A stretch of DNA of 64,000 nt from Ulva prolifera. Lineage: Eukaryota; Chlorophyta; Ulvophyceae; Ulvales; Ulvaceae. The DNA lies in assembly GCA_023078555.1 (NCBI GenBank), contig CM041196.1, positions 7,637,985-7,701,984 on the forward strand, read 5' to 3'. Shown piece by piece: positions 11,961 through 22,759 of this stretch; position 1 is the first letter of the stretch; every line of letters starts with the position of its first letter. The translations under genes were made by a program, and so were the position numbers. Below the pieces are notes generated by a model. The model was not told the origin of the DNA. It worked only from the letters and a program-made list of their open reading frames with translations, and searched no databases.

Positions 11961-13111
11961 TGTTACTGGTTGCGTGGGTGTTCGGTTCCCGTGGTTATTG
12001 CCCGCGATGCTACCTGCCTCGCTCGCTTTGTCCTTGTAGCACATCTAGCAGGTTCCACTAATGTTGTGCCAATCATTCCAATGCACCAGGCACCTCAGGC
12101 TCACAAGCATAAGTACAGGCCATTGCTGCTGCATCCTCAGTGCCTTCTTTGCGATTACCGCAAGTCTGGCTCATGGCGTTCGCCAAGCAAATGGTCAGGT
12201 CTCAAACCAGGGGGGATGCATGTTGGTTCCACAGCTATGGGTCGGTACCAAATTCACAACTTCGTCCTTCCACCATGAGCATGCTGTGACACGCTGGATT
12301 CTGCTGAGCCAAGTGTTTGCCTTCCTGGCCCACCACATCCACCTGTCTCATACAGCCCAGCAACAGACGAGCCAGCTGTTCCGGGTCTGTTTGAGCAGGA
12401 TCATCGGGAGTCATGCTACACCCACAGCTGACTGCCCAGGCCCATGTGGCATGATGTTTGTGCCACAGCCTCAACTGGCTGAACAGGGCCTCCAAGATGA
12501 CAGTGCCCCCAGCCAGTGCACTGCCATAGCAGCAGGGCCTTTGCCTGATGAGGGCCTGGGGCCTGTGCCTGATGAGGGCCGGACAGGCCTGTCCAGTGCC
12601 TCACCCCCACCCTTCCTCGCCCACCATGCCAGCCCATCATGCAACTGGCGGATTCAGATGTGGCTGGGCCATGAGAGAGGTCCATATCAATCTGGACCTG
12701 AACCCTGTCGTGATTAGGGTAGCTGTCGCGTGAGCTCGCGGTTGGGCCGGGTTGCCTGTGGGTACAGCTGCGGAACATATGTTGCCATGCCATGGGAAGG
12801 TTTGTGGAATATGCTGGTACTGTATGTTTTCGTTCCTCTATCAGTGCTTGCAGTTGGACATCTTTTGATTTCAAAAGGGAATTGTGCTTGTGGCATTAGC
12901 CACAGTGAAACACCAACGCAATTCACAGCTTGACGGTTGACGTGGGCATGCCGATCAACACTCCATGCAAGAGAATACCTGATGGTACGTATGTTGTGAC
13001 TGGTTACAATCGCACTGTTTTGAATTGACTCTCGTTAAGCTGAACAAAACCTCAAACTCACCTTTGCAGGTATCATCCTCCATCACATATCATCTCGTCG
13101 GCATGACGAAA
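11961..13111. other. Intergenic stretch downstream of HSP110
   Basis: No gene recognised. Open frames overlap on both strands at 12300-12870 and none shows a known domain or typical exon structure. The segment includes a 24-bp tandem repeat (next feature) and the 3' UTR side of HSP110. Confidence 0.4.
12537..12584. repeat. 24-bp imperfect tandem repeat (two copies)
   Basis: Two successive 24-base units share the core TGCCTGATGAGGGCC and differ at a few positions. It is local and short. Confidence 0.75.
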
Positions 13112-16100
13112 TCAAGGCTCCTCCATAGGCTGGGCTTCCGCTGCAGAATTTCCATTTGCGTTCTGCGCAGGTGTGCCATCCCCAGGCATATCCTCGTCCA
13201 TAGGAGCCGGCCCGCCTGCTTTGTCAGTGTCAGCAACTTTGACCTCTGCCTCCGGCTTGGGGGGTGGGGGAGCAGGCTTGTTCATGATTGGGTGCACAAT
13301 ATTTTCAAGAGTCTGCTTCCTCTGGATCAATTCATGTGTCAGCACAGCTGGCTGATCTACCTTCGATAAAGCTGCCTGCGCTGCACTTTTACCTTCCAGC
13401 CATGAGAGGGCCGCAGCACACTCCGCCCGCACGGCCTCGCGGTCACCTGCTTCAATGTGAGCATATTTTGGATCGTTTGTCTTGACCCACTCAAGTCCAT
13501 GCTGACAGGCGTTGGACAACGACTGCATTGCTTGATCCCTTGTGCTGGCCTCGCTGTACCGGAGTAAGATGGGAGCACCTTTCTCCTTCAAGTAACTGTG
13601 TTTCGCCTCGTACACCTACACATTTAAATCGACCTGTAAAGCAAAAGCTCCAGCGATTTGACTGCCACAAGCACAGTGCCTCTGCTGGAGGAGATTGCAG
13701 TCAGATTGAGAGGACTGCGCGTGACCATGAACACCCACACGTACATCCGCGCAAAAGCTTGTGCATCATTTTCACCAGGATGGTTTCATGCACGATAAAA
13801 TTTCACACACAGTGCGAAAATGAAAGTTAGGAAGTGCGCACCGACTTCTTCTCATCCTCACCATCCTCATACAGCCAATCTTCCATGGCGTTCAGCTCGG
13901 AGACCAGTGCATCACGATCAGCAGGATTTACAAATTCAGAACAGTCCCCAGACACCTTTGAGCGCAGCATATACACATATTCTTCCAGGGCATTTTTGGC
14001 CTCGTCTGTAGCACGTTGCAGAGAATCTGCAGCCCCCATCTGACCTTCCTCCTCCAGCAATCTTTGCTTCGTCTCCATCCCCAAGTCTGTGTGGAACGTT
14101 TGTACCACCGTAACGTCCTTCGAGACCTGCACCGAAACATGTGTATTCAATGCTATACATGTGCCCGATGTGCAGTGCTTCCGCAATGCAGCACTCGAGT
14201 ATTACTGGACAACATCAATCCTTCCTGCTACGTCAAAGGGCCTTTGCGGCCCTGATTCAGAGAATCAGTGAACTGAGTATGCAAGAGACCTGCCCATATC
14301 GTCATTGAAGTCGAAAAGTCAGTTAACTCAATTTGACTATGAATGTGTGTGCAGAAATATTGGCACATCGCATCAAGTGGCTCTCAGCACCTGAAACACA
14401 GCGAAAAATTCTCAGTCGCATTCAAACACACCTTCTTGGTCTTTTTCACCTTAGAGCTGGTGTCCACAGCAGGTCCGTCGGTTTCCATTGCTGTCCCAGT
14501 TTCAGAGGCATCTGCTGCAGAACCTGTAGCTGAATCAGAGGGAGGAGCTGCAGGTGCCCCATCAGCAGCTGCCTCTGCAGGCGCAGGCTCTTCCACCTCC
14601 ACCTTGTGGCAATGCACGGCTTGAACACAGCGCACCAAGCCATGCAGGTCAAGCTCGAAAGAGACCTTGCACGATAGGCTGGAGGCAGCATCTGGGGCCT
14701 TGTGTGGCTCAGTGATGTTGAAGCTGGCTATGTCCTTCGAGCCCTGCACATTGCAAGTCACGTACATACAGAAAGAGTAATATGGAAAGCTTCGACCAGC
14801 TTCCCAATTGCAGCAAACATACTATTCTAATGAAAAATTTGCACTTAACTTGTCGAGTGACGGAGGCTGATGCAAAAGTGATGTTTGCATGCAGTCAATG
14901 AGCAGCGGCAAGACTTACCCCACCAAGGTTACTGTCATCACTGTATGTGGCTTGGATCGAAAACGGCTCTGTCTTCATGAATGCAACGTTCTTGACACAT
15001 GGAACAAACTGCGGTACTGTGCTGCCATCTTTCACAATCTCTCCAAACAACTGGCTTGTTGTAGGGGCTCCATCCTTTTCCCATGAAATGTTGACCTTGA
15101 ACGGGTACAGATCTTTGACATCAAAGTGACGGACCTGGAAAATCGGGGACAGCATGGCTGCCTGTAGTGAGCAACCGCGCGACACACATTCTTTGCTATG
15201 CATTGTCCTGCAAAACATGCAATGCCATGAGCACTGACACATTCCCATGAAACCATAGGCGACATGCTCACAGCCTGAATACCTTTTTGGTTCCTGCTTG
15301 AAAAATTCGGCCACCTTGCGAACAATCGCTGGTGTACGCGAAGCGGCTCCAACCATTTCAACACTAGATATCTGTTCTATTGTCAGTCCAGCTGTCTTCA
15401 GTGCATCTTCGCAGGGCTTCACCACTCGTTCTAGCACTGGTGCCGCAAGCTCCTCAAACTTCTCCAGCGTAATCTCTGATCTGCAGTTCATCAAAGTCAG
15501 CTTTTGACAGTATCTGCCTTCAGTTCCTTGAAGGAACTCTCAGAAACAACATGCAAGCTATTGGAATGGTCCTTTGTAAGGCTGGGAGTGCAGTCTAATC
15601 ATGGCCACGCACACAATCATATGGTCAGACTTCGAGGCATATTAAGCACCTGAAGTCTGTGTCTTCCATCAGGCACTCAACAGATATGGTCGCCAATGGA
15701 CCGCTGGTGAGGATGAGCCGACTCTTCTCTACTTGAGCCTTCATGCGATAACATGCCTTCGCATTCTGCGTGATGTCGAGGCCTGTTTTGGACTTGAATT
15801 CTGCCGCGAAATGTGCTACGAGGACAGCATCCAGGTCACGCCCACCCAAGCACCGATCCCATGAATGTGCCTTCACTTCCATTTGTGCCTTTTTAAAAGC
15901 CACGATGCACACCTGCGCAAACAATTTCGCGTTGGAAGGAGCGGAACCAGGGCGGGTTGTGCAATGGACATGCAGCTGCATCTGCGGTGGTCAATGCCTT
16001 CTGGACAGTTCTACATCCTACACGCAACACAGCCATCACGAGACGACTTTGGCGCACCTGCAACGATGAATGCCCTATATCAACAAACGCAACATTTAAA

Positions 16101-16678
16101 GGCTGATCTTCGGGTAAGTCGGGTTTGAATATCCCCCAGTTCAGGGCAGCAGCTGTCAACTCGTTCATCAGCCGCAGACACTTCAGACCAGCGACATCAG
16201 CGGCCGTCAGCATTGCACGGCGCTCAGACTCGGAGAAGTACGCCGGCACAGATATGACGCAATCTGTGATTGCAGAGCCTTGATCAGCCTCCGCCGTGGA
16301 CTTGAGGTCCTTAAGCAGGCTGGTCACGACCTGCTCGGGAGACAGCGTTCTGGCCTCGTTGAGATACATCACAGATATCAGGCAGCCCCCATCTGCCGCT
16401 TCTGACACCTTGAACATCATGTCTTTGATATCCTTTTGGACGGCCGGATCTTTGAACTTGCGCCCGATCAGCCGTTTGACTTGAATGACGGTGTTTTTGA
16501 CATTCATCATCATCCTCGCTGCCCCTTCAACGCCGATGAATCGCATCTTGTCACCATACGATACCATTGCCGGGGTTTCACGCTTGCTTTCTGAGTTCAT
16601 GATCACATCAACGCCCCGCTTGCGCGCAAGCGCCACGCAGGAGGTGCAGTTGCCCACATCCAGACCAGCAACACTCAT
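13112..16678 (-). CDS. HSP110: HSP110/SSE-type heat-shock protein (HSP70 superfamily)
   Basis: Cytosolic HSP70 relative that acts as nucleotide exchange factor and holdase. Frame-checked exons in transcript order: 16678-16058, 15912-15650, 15480-15283, 15207-14919, 14743-14432, 14126-13842, 13615-13112; about 823 residues. The start MSVAGLDVGN is the family's usual first strand. The nucleotide-binding domain shows VAFVDIGHSS, the divergent second phosphate-binding loop, DRCLGGRDLDAVL, and EMVGAASRTPAI. CVSRGCSLQAAMLSP marks the end of the ATPase domain. The substrate-binding beta domain is followed by an Ala/Pro/acidic loop insert ending KVKKTKK (about residues 560-650), then the helical lid with LRSKVSGD and WLYEDGE. 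The tail is acidic and ends AQPMEEP. The loop insert separates HSP110 from ordinary HSP70. It is divergent from SERINC, with a heat-shock-element-like site between them. Confidence 0.95.
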
Positions 16679-17416
16679 GTTGGTAAGCAAAAATCAATTC
16701 AATTTAAGTCAGGTGACTATGATTGGTCACACTTCCACACAAGGATGGATGACTCTCGACTGTTCGCACTGTCGTTCTGCGACCTGGTCACGCAGCCAGG
16801 GAATTCGAAAGAAAATGTGCAACACAATCGCATTCGTCGTGGCTTCCAATTAAGTGCGTATCAATGGAACGATTGCGCCTGCCCACTGCCCTGCGCAAGT
16901 GCCAAAAGATGCAGCATGCAGAGGAAACTTCCAGAGCTCCGGGGAGCCAAACTGCTAGCCGCCGCTAGCCACTTCCCAAGCTTGCGGACACAGCCGAGAA
17001 CAGGAGATGATGGCGATGAACTGCATCAGCAACCTTGAGCAGGTCGTAACTTGATACGCACTGAGGATGACGCCAACGAGTGCTATGACATGTGCGGAAC
17101 GTGTCAAGTCTGGGAGGGACAATGCCATGGTGAAGTACAGTATGCCACAGCATACCGGAACACAGCGGTCATTGCCGGCAGTATCTGGTCGCCACCTGGA
17201 TCGCACCTTGTACAGAAATTGGCGGGTTGTTGACATTGCGTGCGATCACTGACTGGAGAGCCTGGACTGATGGTGTTAGCCTGCTTTGTTGTCGAGTTGG
17301 ATGTTGTCTGGCCAAGCTGAGCACATTTCAGTGGTCTTATCCTCGCAGAGCTGGGTCAAGAGCCTAATATTCTCCAGCTGTGAAAAGTTGCCATGCCCTT
17401 TTGAAGGGTTTGAAGG
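16679..17416. promoter_or_regulatory. Divergent promoter region of HSP110 and SERINC
   Basis: The two start codons face away from each other across about 740 bases with no other gene, so this stretch should hold both promoters and 5' UTRs. It contains the heat-shock-element-like site listed next. No clear TATA box was identified. Confidence 0.6.
16924..16936. promoter_or_regulatory. Heat-shock-element-like site upstream of HSP110
   Basis: The bases read GAA-AC-TTC-CA-GAG, that is two perfect and one near-perfect alternating nGAAn units, the consensus binding site of heat shock factor. It lies about 245 bases upstream of the HSP110 start codon on the shared side. Such a match can occur by chance; its position is what makes it credible. 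Confidence 0.5.
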
Positions 17417-19111
17417 ATGTCAAGTGCGTGGCTGCACGAAGCCCCCAATCCGTGGCTGAAGTGGGCAGGATTGGGTGTGGGTGGGTACACGGCAGCCCAA
17501 TTCAAGTACTTGGCCCTGTTAGCAGTGGCCACCGCCCTGTCATGCGTCTGCCGGCATCACGGAAGCTCTTTTGACTCTTTCTCAAGGTTCAGCTCATGCA
17601 AAGGCGCACCTGATGAAATCGCTTGTTTTCGCAAAGAGGCGGTACTCCGCATGTCATTCGCCACCTTCCTTTTCTTTGCTCTTCATATCCTTGCCATCTT
17701 CATTGCTGCTGTGATCAAGGGGCCAGACCAAGACGAAGTTGAAAAGGTTGTGTGTGCTTTGCATTCAGGTGGGCATGCTCTAAATGATATTGTCTGTTTG
17801 CAGGCGCTGGTGCTCTCCTGGCTCCACTCAAAGTCAGCCGTGATGTGTGCAGAGCTATTTACATTGAAGCTTGCACTTTTTGCACTTCTCTGTACTGTTG
17901 TGTTTTTGGCAATCGATTACCGCGTCCTGAAAGTGTACTTTCACCTTTCACGGTGCTTGGCCTGTGTATACCTGCTTGTCCAAGTCGTGGTGTGAAGCTC
18001 AGCTGGTTGACCGACGCCCTGCACTAAGCGATGTGTTCGTCCCAAGTGACTCCGGGGAATGTTGTGTAGGTTCTACTTGAGACAATATTCTGCATCAATG
18101 AGGTGTCTCCCGCCTGATGCCAAGTGGTTTCAGGTGTTACCCCTGCGTCCGGCCAGTCCAGCGCACTCCCAATCTCTCTTCTGGTGCAGGAACTACTTTC
18201 ACGGGATCACTGCAGGTGGATTCTGGTGCTGTCATGTGCGACAGTATATGTGGGGGTCATCACAGCCACGGTCGTGCTATATGCTTATTTTCCTTGGTCC
18301 AAAGACTGCGAACACGGTGTCGTCATCATCACGGTCACGTTGATCCTGATCTTGATCATGACCGTAGTATCGCTTGCGAGCAACAGACATAATACAGGAC
18401 TTTTGACATCGGCCCTCAGCAGTGCATATGCAATGTACCTGTGTACAATAAGTGTGATTACTGGGGCAACAGACACAGATTGTACGTCAATTGCAAGCGG
18501 CACCAGCACGGCTCGATGGATGGTGGTGTGCATCTTATGACAGGCTTACATCATGCCGTTCTCGTTTTGTTGGCTGATAGGGCTGACCTGCAAGCAACAG
18601 TTTAGGCATTGCAATGAATGTAAGTGATCAAATAGCAATTGAATTACAGGTGCTGAGCTTTGTGGTCACACTAGCGGCTTTGCTGATATCCTGCTTTCGG
18701 ACTGCCACCAGCTATGGTATATTCATCTCAGGATCCACTGACGCAGTGGAGCTGTTCAACATGAACGACCTCGACAATGACCTCCGCAGGCCTGTGACGA
18801 CTTTGATCTTCCATACTTTGTTCACATGTGCATCGTGTTTCATGCTCATGGTGTGTCTCCATACAATCTTCATCAGCTTGGATTGGAACTGAACAGTAGC
18901 ACCTTGCCTGCCGGCTGTCCACAATGCAAGTGTATTGAATTGCTCACAGGTTCTCACAAATTGGACTTTGAAGGGCACTCCAGACTTCTTTGACATCAGC
19001 CGCGGCACAGGCAGTCAGTGGGCAACAGCTGGAACAGCGTGGGCATGCTGCTGCATTTACATCTGGATCGTGATTGCACCGGCTGTTCTTCCAAACCGTG
19101 TCTTTTCCTGA
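17417..19111 (+). CDS. Serine incorporator family membrane protein (SERINC/TDE1)
   Basis: Multi-pass membrane protein of the Serinc/TMS1 family, linked in animals and yeast to lipid composition of membranes. The ATG at 17417 opens a long exon with hydrophobic helices; FRKEAVLRMSFATFLFF corresponds to the conserved Cys-x-(G/R)KEAV-R-SF region. An exon after the AG at about 18190 carries two more helices and NTGLLTSALSSAYAMYL, the family's SGLLQAS-V-YVMYL block. The last exons hold a short cytosolic loop, the (H)-x-x-F-x-x-A-S-x-x-M segment, then VLTNWTLKGT and YIWIVIAPAVLPNRVF to the stop at 19109-19111. The GT-AG pair 17747-17803 (57 bases, in frame) may or may not be spliced. The region 17990-18190 joining the first and second thirds could not be solved. 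Overall identity is clear; exon boundaries are partly uncertain. Confidence 0.85.
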
Positions 19112-19738
19112 TGGAGTAGATGTTGCGTGATCATGTGACAGGCAGCGATTGATGTCGAGTGCTGTCAGTGCCAGTCCCTGCAGAAACTTGAGTTGTTGCA
19201 CCTCTGACTGTGTCCATTTTCGAACATATTTTTACAAGAATGAACACCAGTCATGACTCTGCGGTGATAGCGAATAATTTGCCCCTGCAAGACCTCCAGT
19301 TGACGTGTTGTGTGAATATACTGGATGCATACAACTGAAGACATGTTTCACCATTTTTTGCTTGGAAGAAAATCCACCGAAATTCTGCTTCCATCTGACA
19401 ATCGAAGAGATATTGTGATCTGTATTTGCAGCTGAAAGTACATGCTGCAAAGAATTGTTGAGTTCAAGGTACAGTGCAATTCGCCGCTCACGATGTAGCG
19501 GCAGTTTTGTGACCACACAGGCTGCATATGTGCTGTGTGAGCCCGAGGAGAGAGTTGTCTACTTCAAGAGATCAGTGGATTTACAAGTCATCGGGACTGC
19601 TTCTGTTGTAATTGTTTTCTCAAGATTTTTGCTAAACATACAGGCACTACATCTATCAATGTGCCGGCCTTTGCATTGAGCGGGTTTCCGCACTTCTCTG
19701 AGCAAAACACATATTGTGGTGCATTTCAATAGCACTGA
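19112..19738. other. Convergent intergenic stretch between SERINC and ICME-like genes
   Basis: Holds the 3' UTRs of two converging genes. Short open frames on both strands show no recognised domain. Confidence 0.5.
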
Positions 19739-21203
19739 CTAAAATGGGCATATCCATCGTGCCAGCATTGTGACAGTGCGTGGGAATGGCACCAGTGGCC
19801 AAAATTTCACGCCGTCTGGTATCTGCAGGTGCATGAAGCGCAGAACGTCGTTGACGACGTCATCAGTGCCGCCTCTAAATGGATCCTCGATCAGTTTTGA
19901 TGTATGGGTCGCGGACTGATAGACTTTGTGCTGAACTTCAATGCTTAGACGCCTCAAACACCTGAAATACCAGTGAAACGCCAATTGCGAGTACAGCAAA
20001 CGTCATACCAGCATGCGCAAATACACGTTTTGGCGGCCTTTAAACATACCGGGCCATTTCCTCACTCTCATCTCTGGGTACTGAGGCATCTGCTTCGGCA
20101 TGCAGGAGCATGGATCGTGGGAATCCATGGGCATCAACAGCCGAGTTCAGCAGAGAAACAGGGCATGTTCTGGTGAAGCATGGCCGATCCTTTCCCATGG
20201 GATATGATGGGCGAAATATACCCTGCAGCAGTCGTGGTGCCAAACCACGCTTTTGAAAGTGAAGGTGCATTGCTTCAATGTTGTATGGGCTGCAAAATCC
20301 AACAAATCCCTGCATCCATGCCCGTGCCTCTAGCACCAATTTCATCATATGCGCTCGTATGAAGACAAATTAGATTATACCAGTAACGTGATGACTGTTG
20401 CTTGGGTGCAAAGTGCATGCGGGTCCAGCGTACAAATTAGTGCTGTATGCATACCTTCAGATCACTGGGTTGCCATGTTGAACATCCGTCACCCTGTGCC
20501 GACTTGGCCGCAGCAATGGAAGTTCGCCCTCTTTGCTGGTAGATCAAAGCCAGTGCAGCCAGGTGCCCACCACATGACTGTCCCATCACATAAACTTTGG
20601 ACCGGTCCCCACCGTATCCTTCAATGCGATCCAGCACCCAGCCAATGCCACGCTGAACATCGCAGACCATATCATCTACTGTGCCCTGCATAATGTCCAA
20701 ATGATGCCAGACACGTTCAACAATGATATCAGCTGTGCCTTCTTGTATTGCTGCATCAGTCACGCAGATATGCATCGGAGCTCACCTGCGGAAAGTTCCG
20801 GTAATCCAAGCAGCAGGTTATGACTCCGCACTTTGACATCCGCCTGGCCAGCACTGCACCCCAAGCCTTGTACCCTATCATGTACGCACCTCCAGTGACA
20901 TAGATCAGCACTGGAACTCTTCCATTTATGAAATGATGACGATACGGGATGTAAATGTCCAGCAAGTTCCTGGCCTGCAAAGGTCACCATATTGCCATCC
21001 AGATACACGCATTGATGATCTGTTGACAACCAATTTCACCAGGATGAACTCTTTTGGTGTCTCAGAGATTACCTCTCTACTGTACCATATGTTGCGGTGG
21101 ATCCGTGGCGAAAGGCAATAGAACAGCGATGTGAGAAAGATCCCAGGAGACAGGAGCGCGCTGAACAGAATCAAACGCATGAAGCAAGCCAGCCACTGCC
21201 ATC
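19739..21203 (-). CDS. Isoprenylcysteine alpha-carbonyl methylesterase-like protein (ICME)
   Basis: An alpha/beta-hydrolase that in plants removes the methyl ester from prenylated proteins at the endomembranes. The first recognisable exon (from about 21203) encodes a membrane helix, [17 protein letters not shown], followed by SPRIHRNI, matching the N-terminal membrane region of plant ICMEs. Next come [12 protein letters not shown], the oxyanion-hole strand [23 protein letters not shown] and [10 protein letters not shown]. The next exon carries the nucleophile elbow GQSCGGH (about 20590) after [11 protein letters not shown]. Later exons give [37 protein letters not shown] and [16 protein letters not shown], the distal end with the acid/His region, stopping at 19739-19741. 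At least five exons; exact borders and any exon 5' of 21203 remain unresolved. Confidence 0.85.
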
Positions 21204-22140
21204 CTGCAGTATCATGTGGAGGCTATGATGAATTCCACAGGTTGTAGACCACATGCTCTGAACGGCCTTCCAGATGGCAAAGCTTACCAAATCCTAAGTA
21301 CGAGATGCATGTTCTTGCAAGAGTAAGGCACAAGTAAACTTTTTGGACGGCTAGACCAAGCTCCTTCGAAGGCTCCAGCGGAGCTTGCAGGTCAAGCAGG
21401 CCATCTTCTGGTTGCATTATGCGGACCCGATTCATCCCCTCCACGTATAATGATCTGGACCCCAGTGAATGGCAATGCGATCCATGACTACCACTCGGAA
21501 TGAAACACAGGACTTGGTGCCGATCGCTGTCCGCGATGAGCAAATCTGGATGCAATCACAGCTGCTATATCAAACGCTACACAAGATTTGAAAGGCCAAG
21601 CTGCTCGCTCGAATAACGCGGGTACGTCGGGAAAGCATCATACACGTTCACTAGATGCTTGATCAGCCGGAGTACCAAATTCAGAAACCACCATAGCAAT
21701 ACAGCATATTCGTCGATAGGGCTGCCTGTGTGACTCTTGAAGACGAGAAAGACGTGCCGATGTTACATACAGCTTGTTGTCAGAGCGTGTGGTCACCTGT
21801 CCGCAAGCCAGTCTGACGCACTGATTGGATGTTGACAAAGAACTCGATTCTCGCCCAACACCCATGATGGTCTTTCATGATGTGCATCACATAGTTACAC
21901 TAGCCTCGCGGAGCTCCAGGCGAGTGGTATGCATGCGTATCATCGTAGCACAGACCGAACAGCTATTCACGCATGGCGACCGATCGCGGCCGCGTCCGTG
22001 ATGACGTCGTGCCCTCTTGTCAAAGAATCGCAGAGCAGCCTTGTACATGTGCAGTTCAAGCCGGCTTTTGGAAGTCAGACCGGGCCGATATAGAGCCTCA
22101 ATCGATGTAGTCTTCGCTGATCACCATCGCATTGGCCAGT
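21204..22140. other. Unassigned stretch, possible minus-strand exons
   Basis: Two minus-strand open segments (21223-21555 and 21638-21865) contain a phrase, PDLLIADSDRHQVLCF, that resembles one blade of an NHL-type beta-propeller. They could be an independent gene or 5' exons of the adjacent esterase gene; no second blade is visible, so no function is claimed. The stretch also includes the promoter side of the plus-strand gene at 22141. Confidence 0.25.
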
Positions 22141-22759
22141 ATGCGTGGGTCTCAACGAGCACGCAACATTCTGACAGTAATGAGAGAGGAGGCCTTTACG
22201 TGGTTCAACGTAACGGTGGGGTATGGCCCAAACGCAAGAACGCGGAGGCAGAGACCACTGAGCGGTCGGCAAATTGCCCAGCTCAAGCGTGAATACCTCA
22301 TGCGAGGGGAGTATGCGCCTCTCAACGATATGCTATGGCATGTTACCACAATAGTGATTTACACTGGCGTATCCTTCATGAACTGAGGTTTGCCGTACAG
22401 AGCTTGGCCGTTTGAACAGATGTCACCCACCCAACAAAAGCCAATTATGCACCCTAAAAAGTGGCCCAAAGGTCACAAACATGAAGTTGAAGCTGTCAAG
22501 CGGCAGCAAACTATCGCCAAGAATATGGAGAACATGCCAAAGCTGCTTGCGGAGGCCAAGGTGCGGTTTCTTTCGTCCAACGCTACATGCATCACCCCGA
22601 GTATGTGCTGAGCCATCTATTTTTCTTGATATGGTGGGTTTTGCGTGTATGCAGGAGCGCAAGAAGCTACCAGATGATATTCCTCCAGCTGATAGGTTCT
22701 TTATGAGCCGGAAACAACTGTACAACAAGTATGTACGTGCTAGACAGAAACAAAAATAG
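22141..22759 (+). CDS. Probable mitochondrial ribosomal large-subunit protein (mL59-like)
   Basis: A small basic protein in three exons: 22141 to about 22311, about 22404-22560, and about 22652-22759. The first join rebuilds REYLMRGEAWPFEQM in frame; the second joins PKLLAEAK to ERKKLPDD. The sequence is basic and helical, with EAVKRQQTIAKNMENMPKLL, a run that looks like the conserved core of mitoribosomal mL59 (fungal L25). The C-terminus ends VRARQKQK. A real gene is likely because both joins keep frame and the composition is consistent. The family name is a tentative recognition. The start could lie further upstream, since the frame is open before the ATG. TGTAA follows about 155 bases after the stop. 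Confidence 0.45.

Noticed and set aside
11394..12044. Long minus-strand open frame rich in Pro, His, Thr
   Set aside because: It is the complement of the G/T-biased tail of the retroelement; composition alone keeps it open and there is no domain or splice pattern.
12416..12874. Minus-strand 152-codon and plus-strand 218-codon frames over the same DNA
   Set aside because: Each is the shadow of the other and of a 24-bp tandem repeat; no family resemblance.
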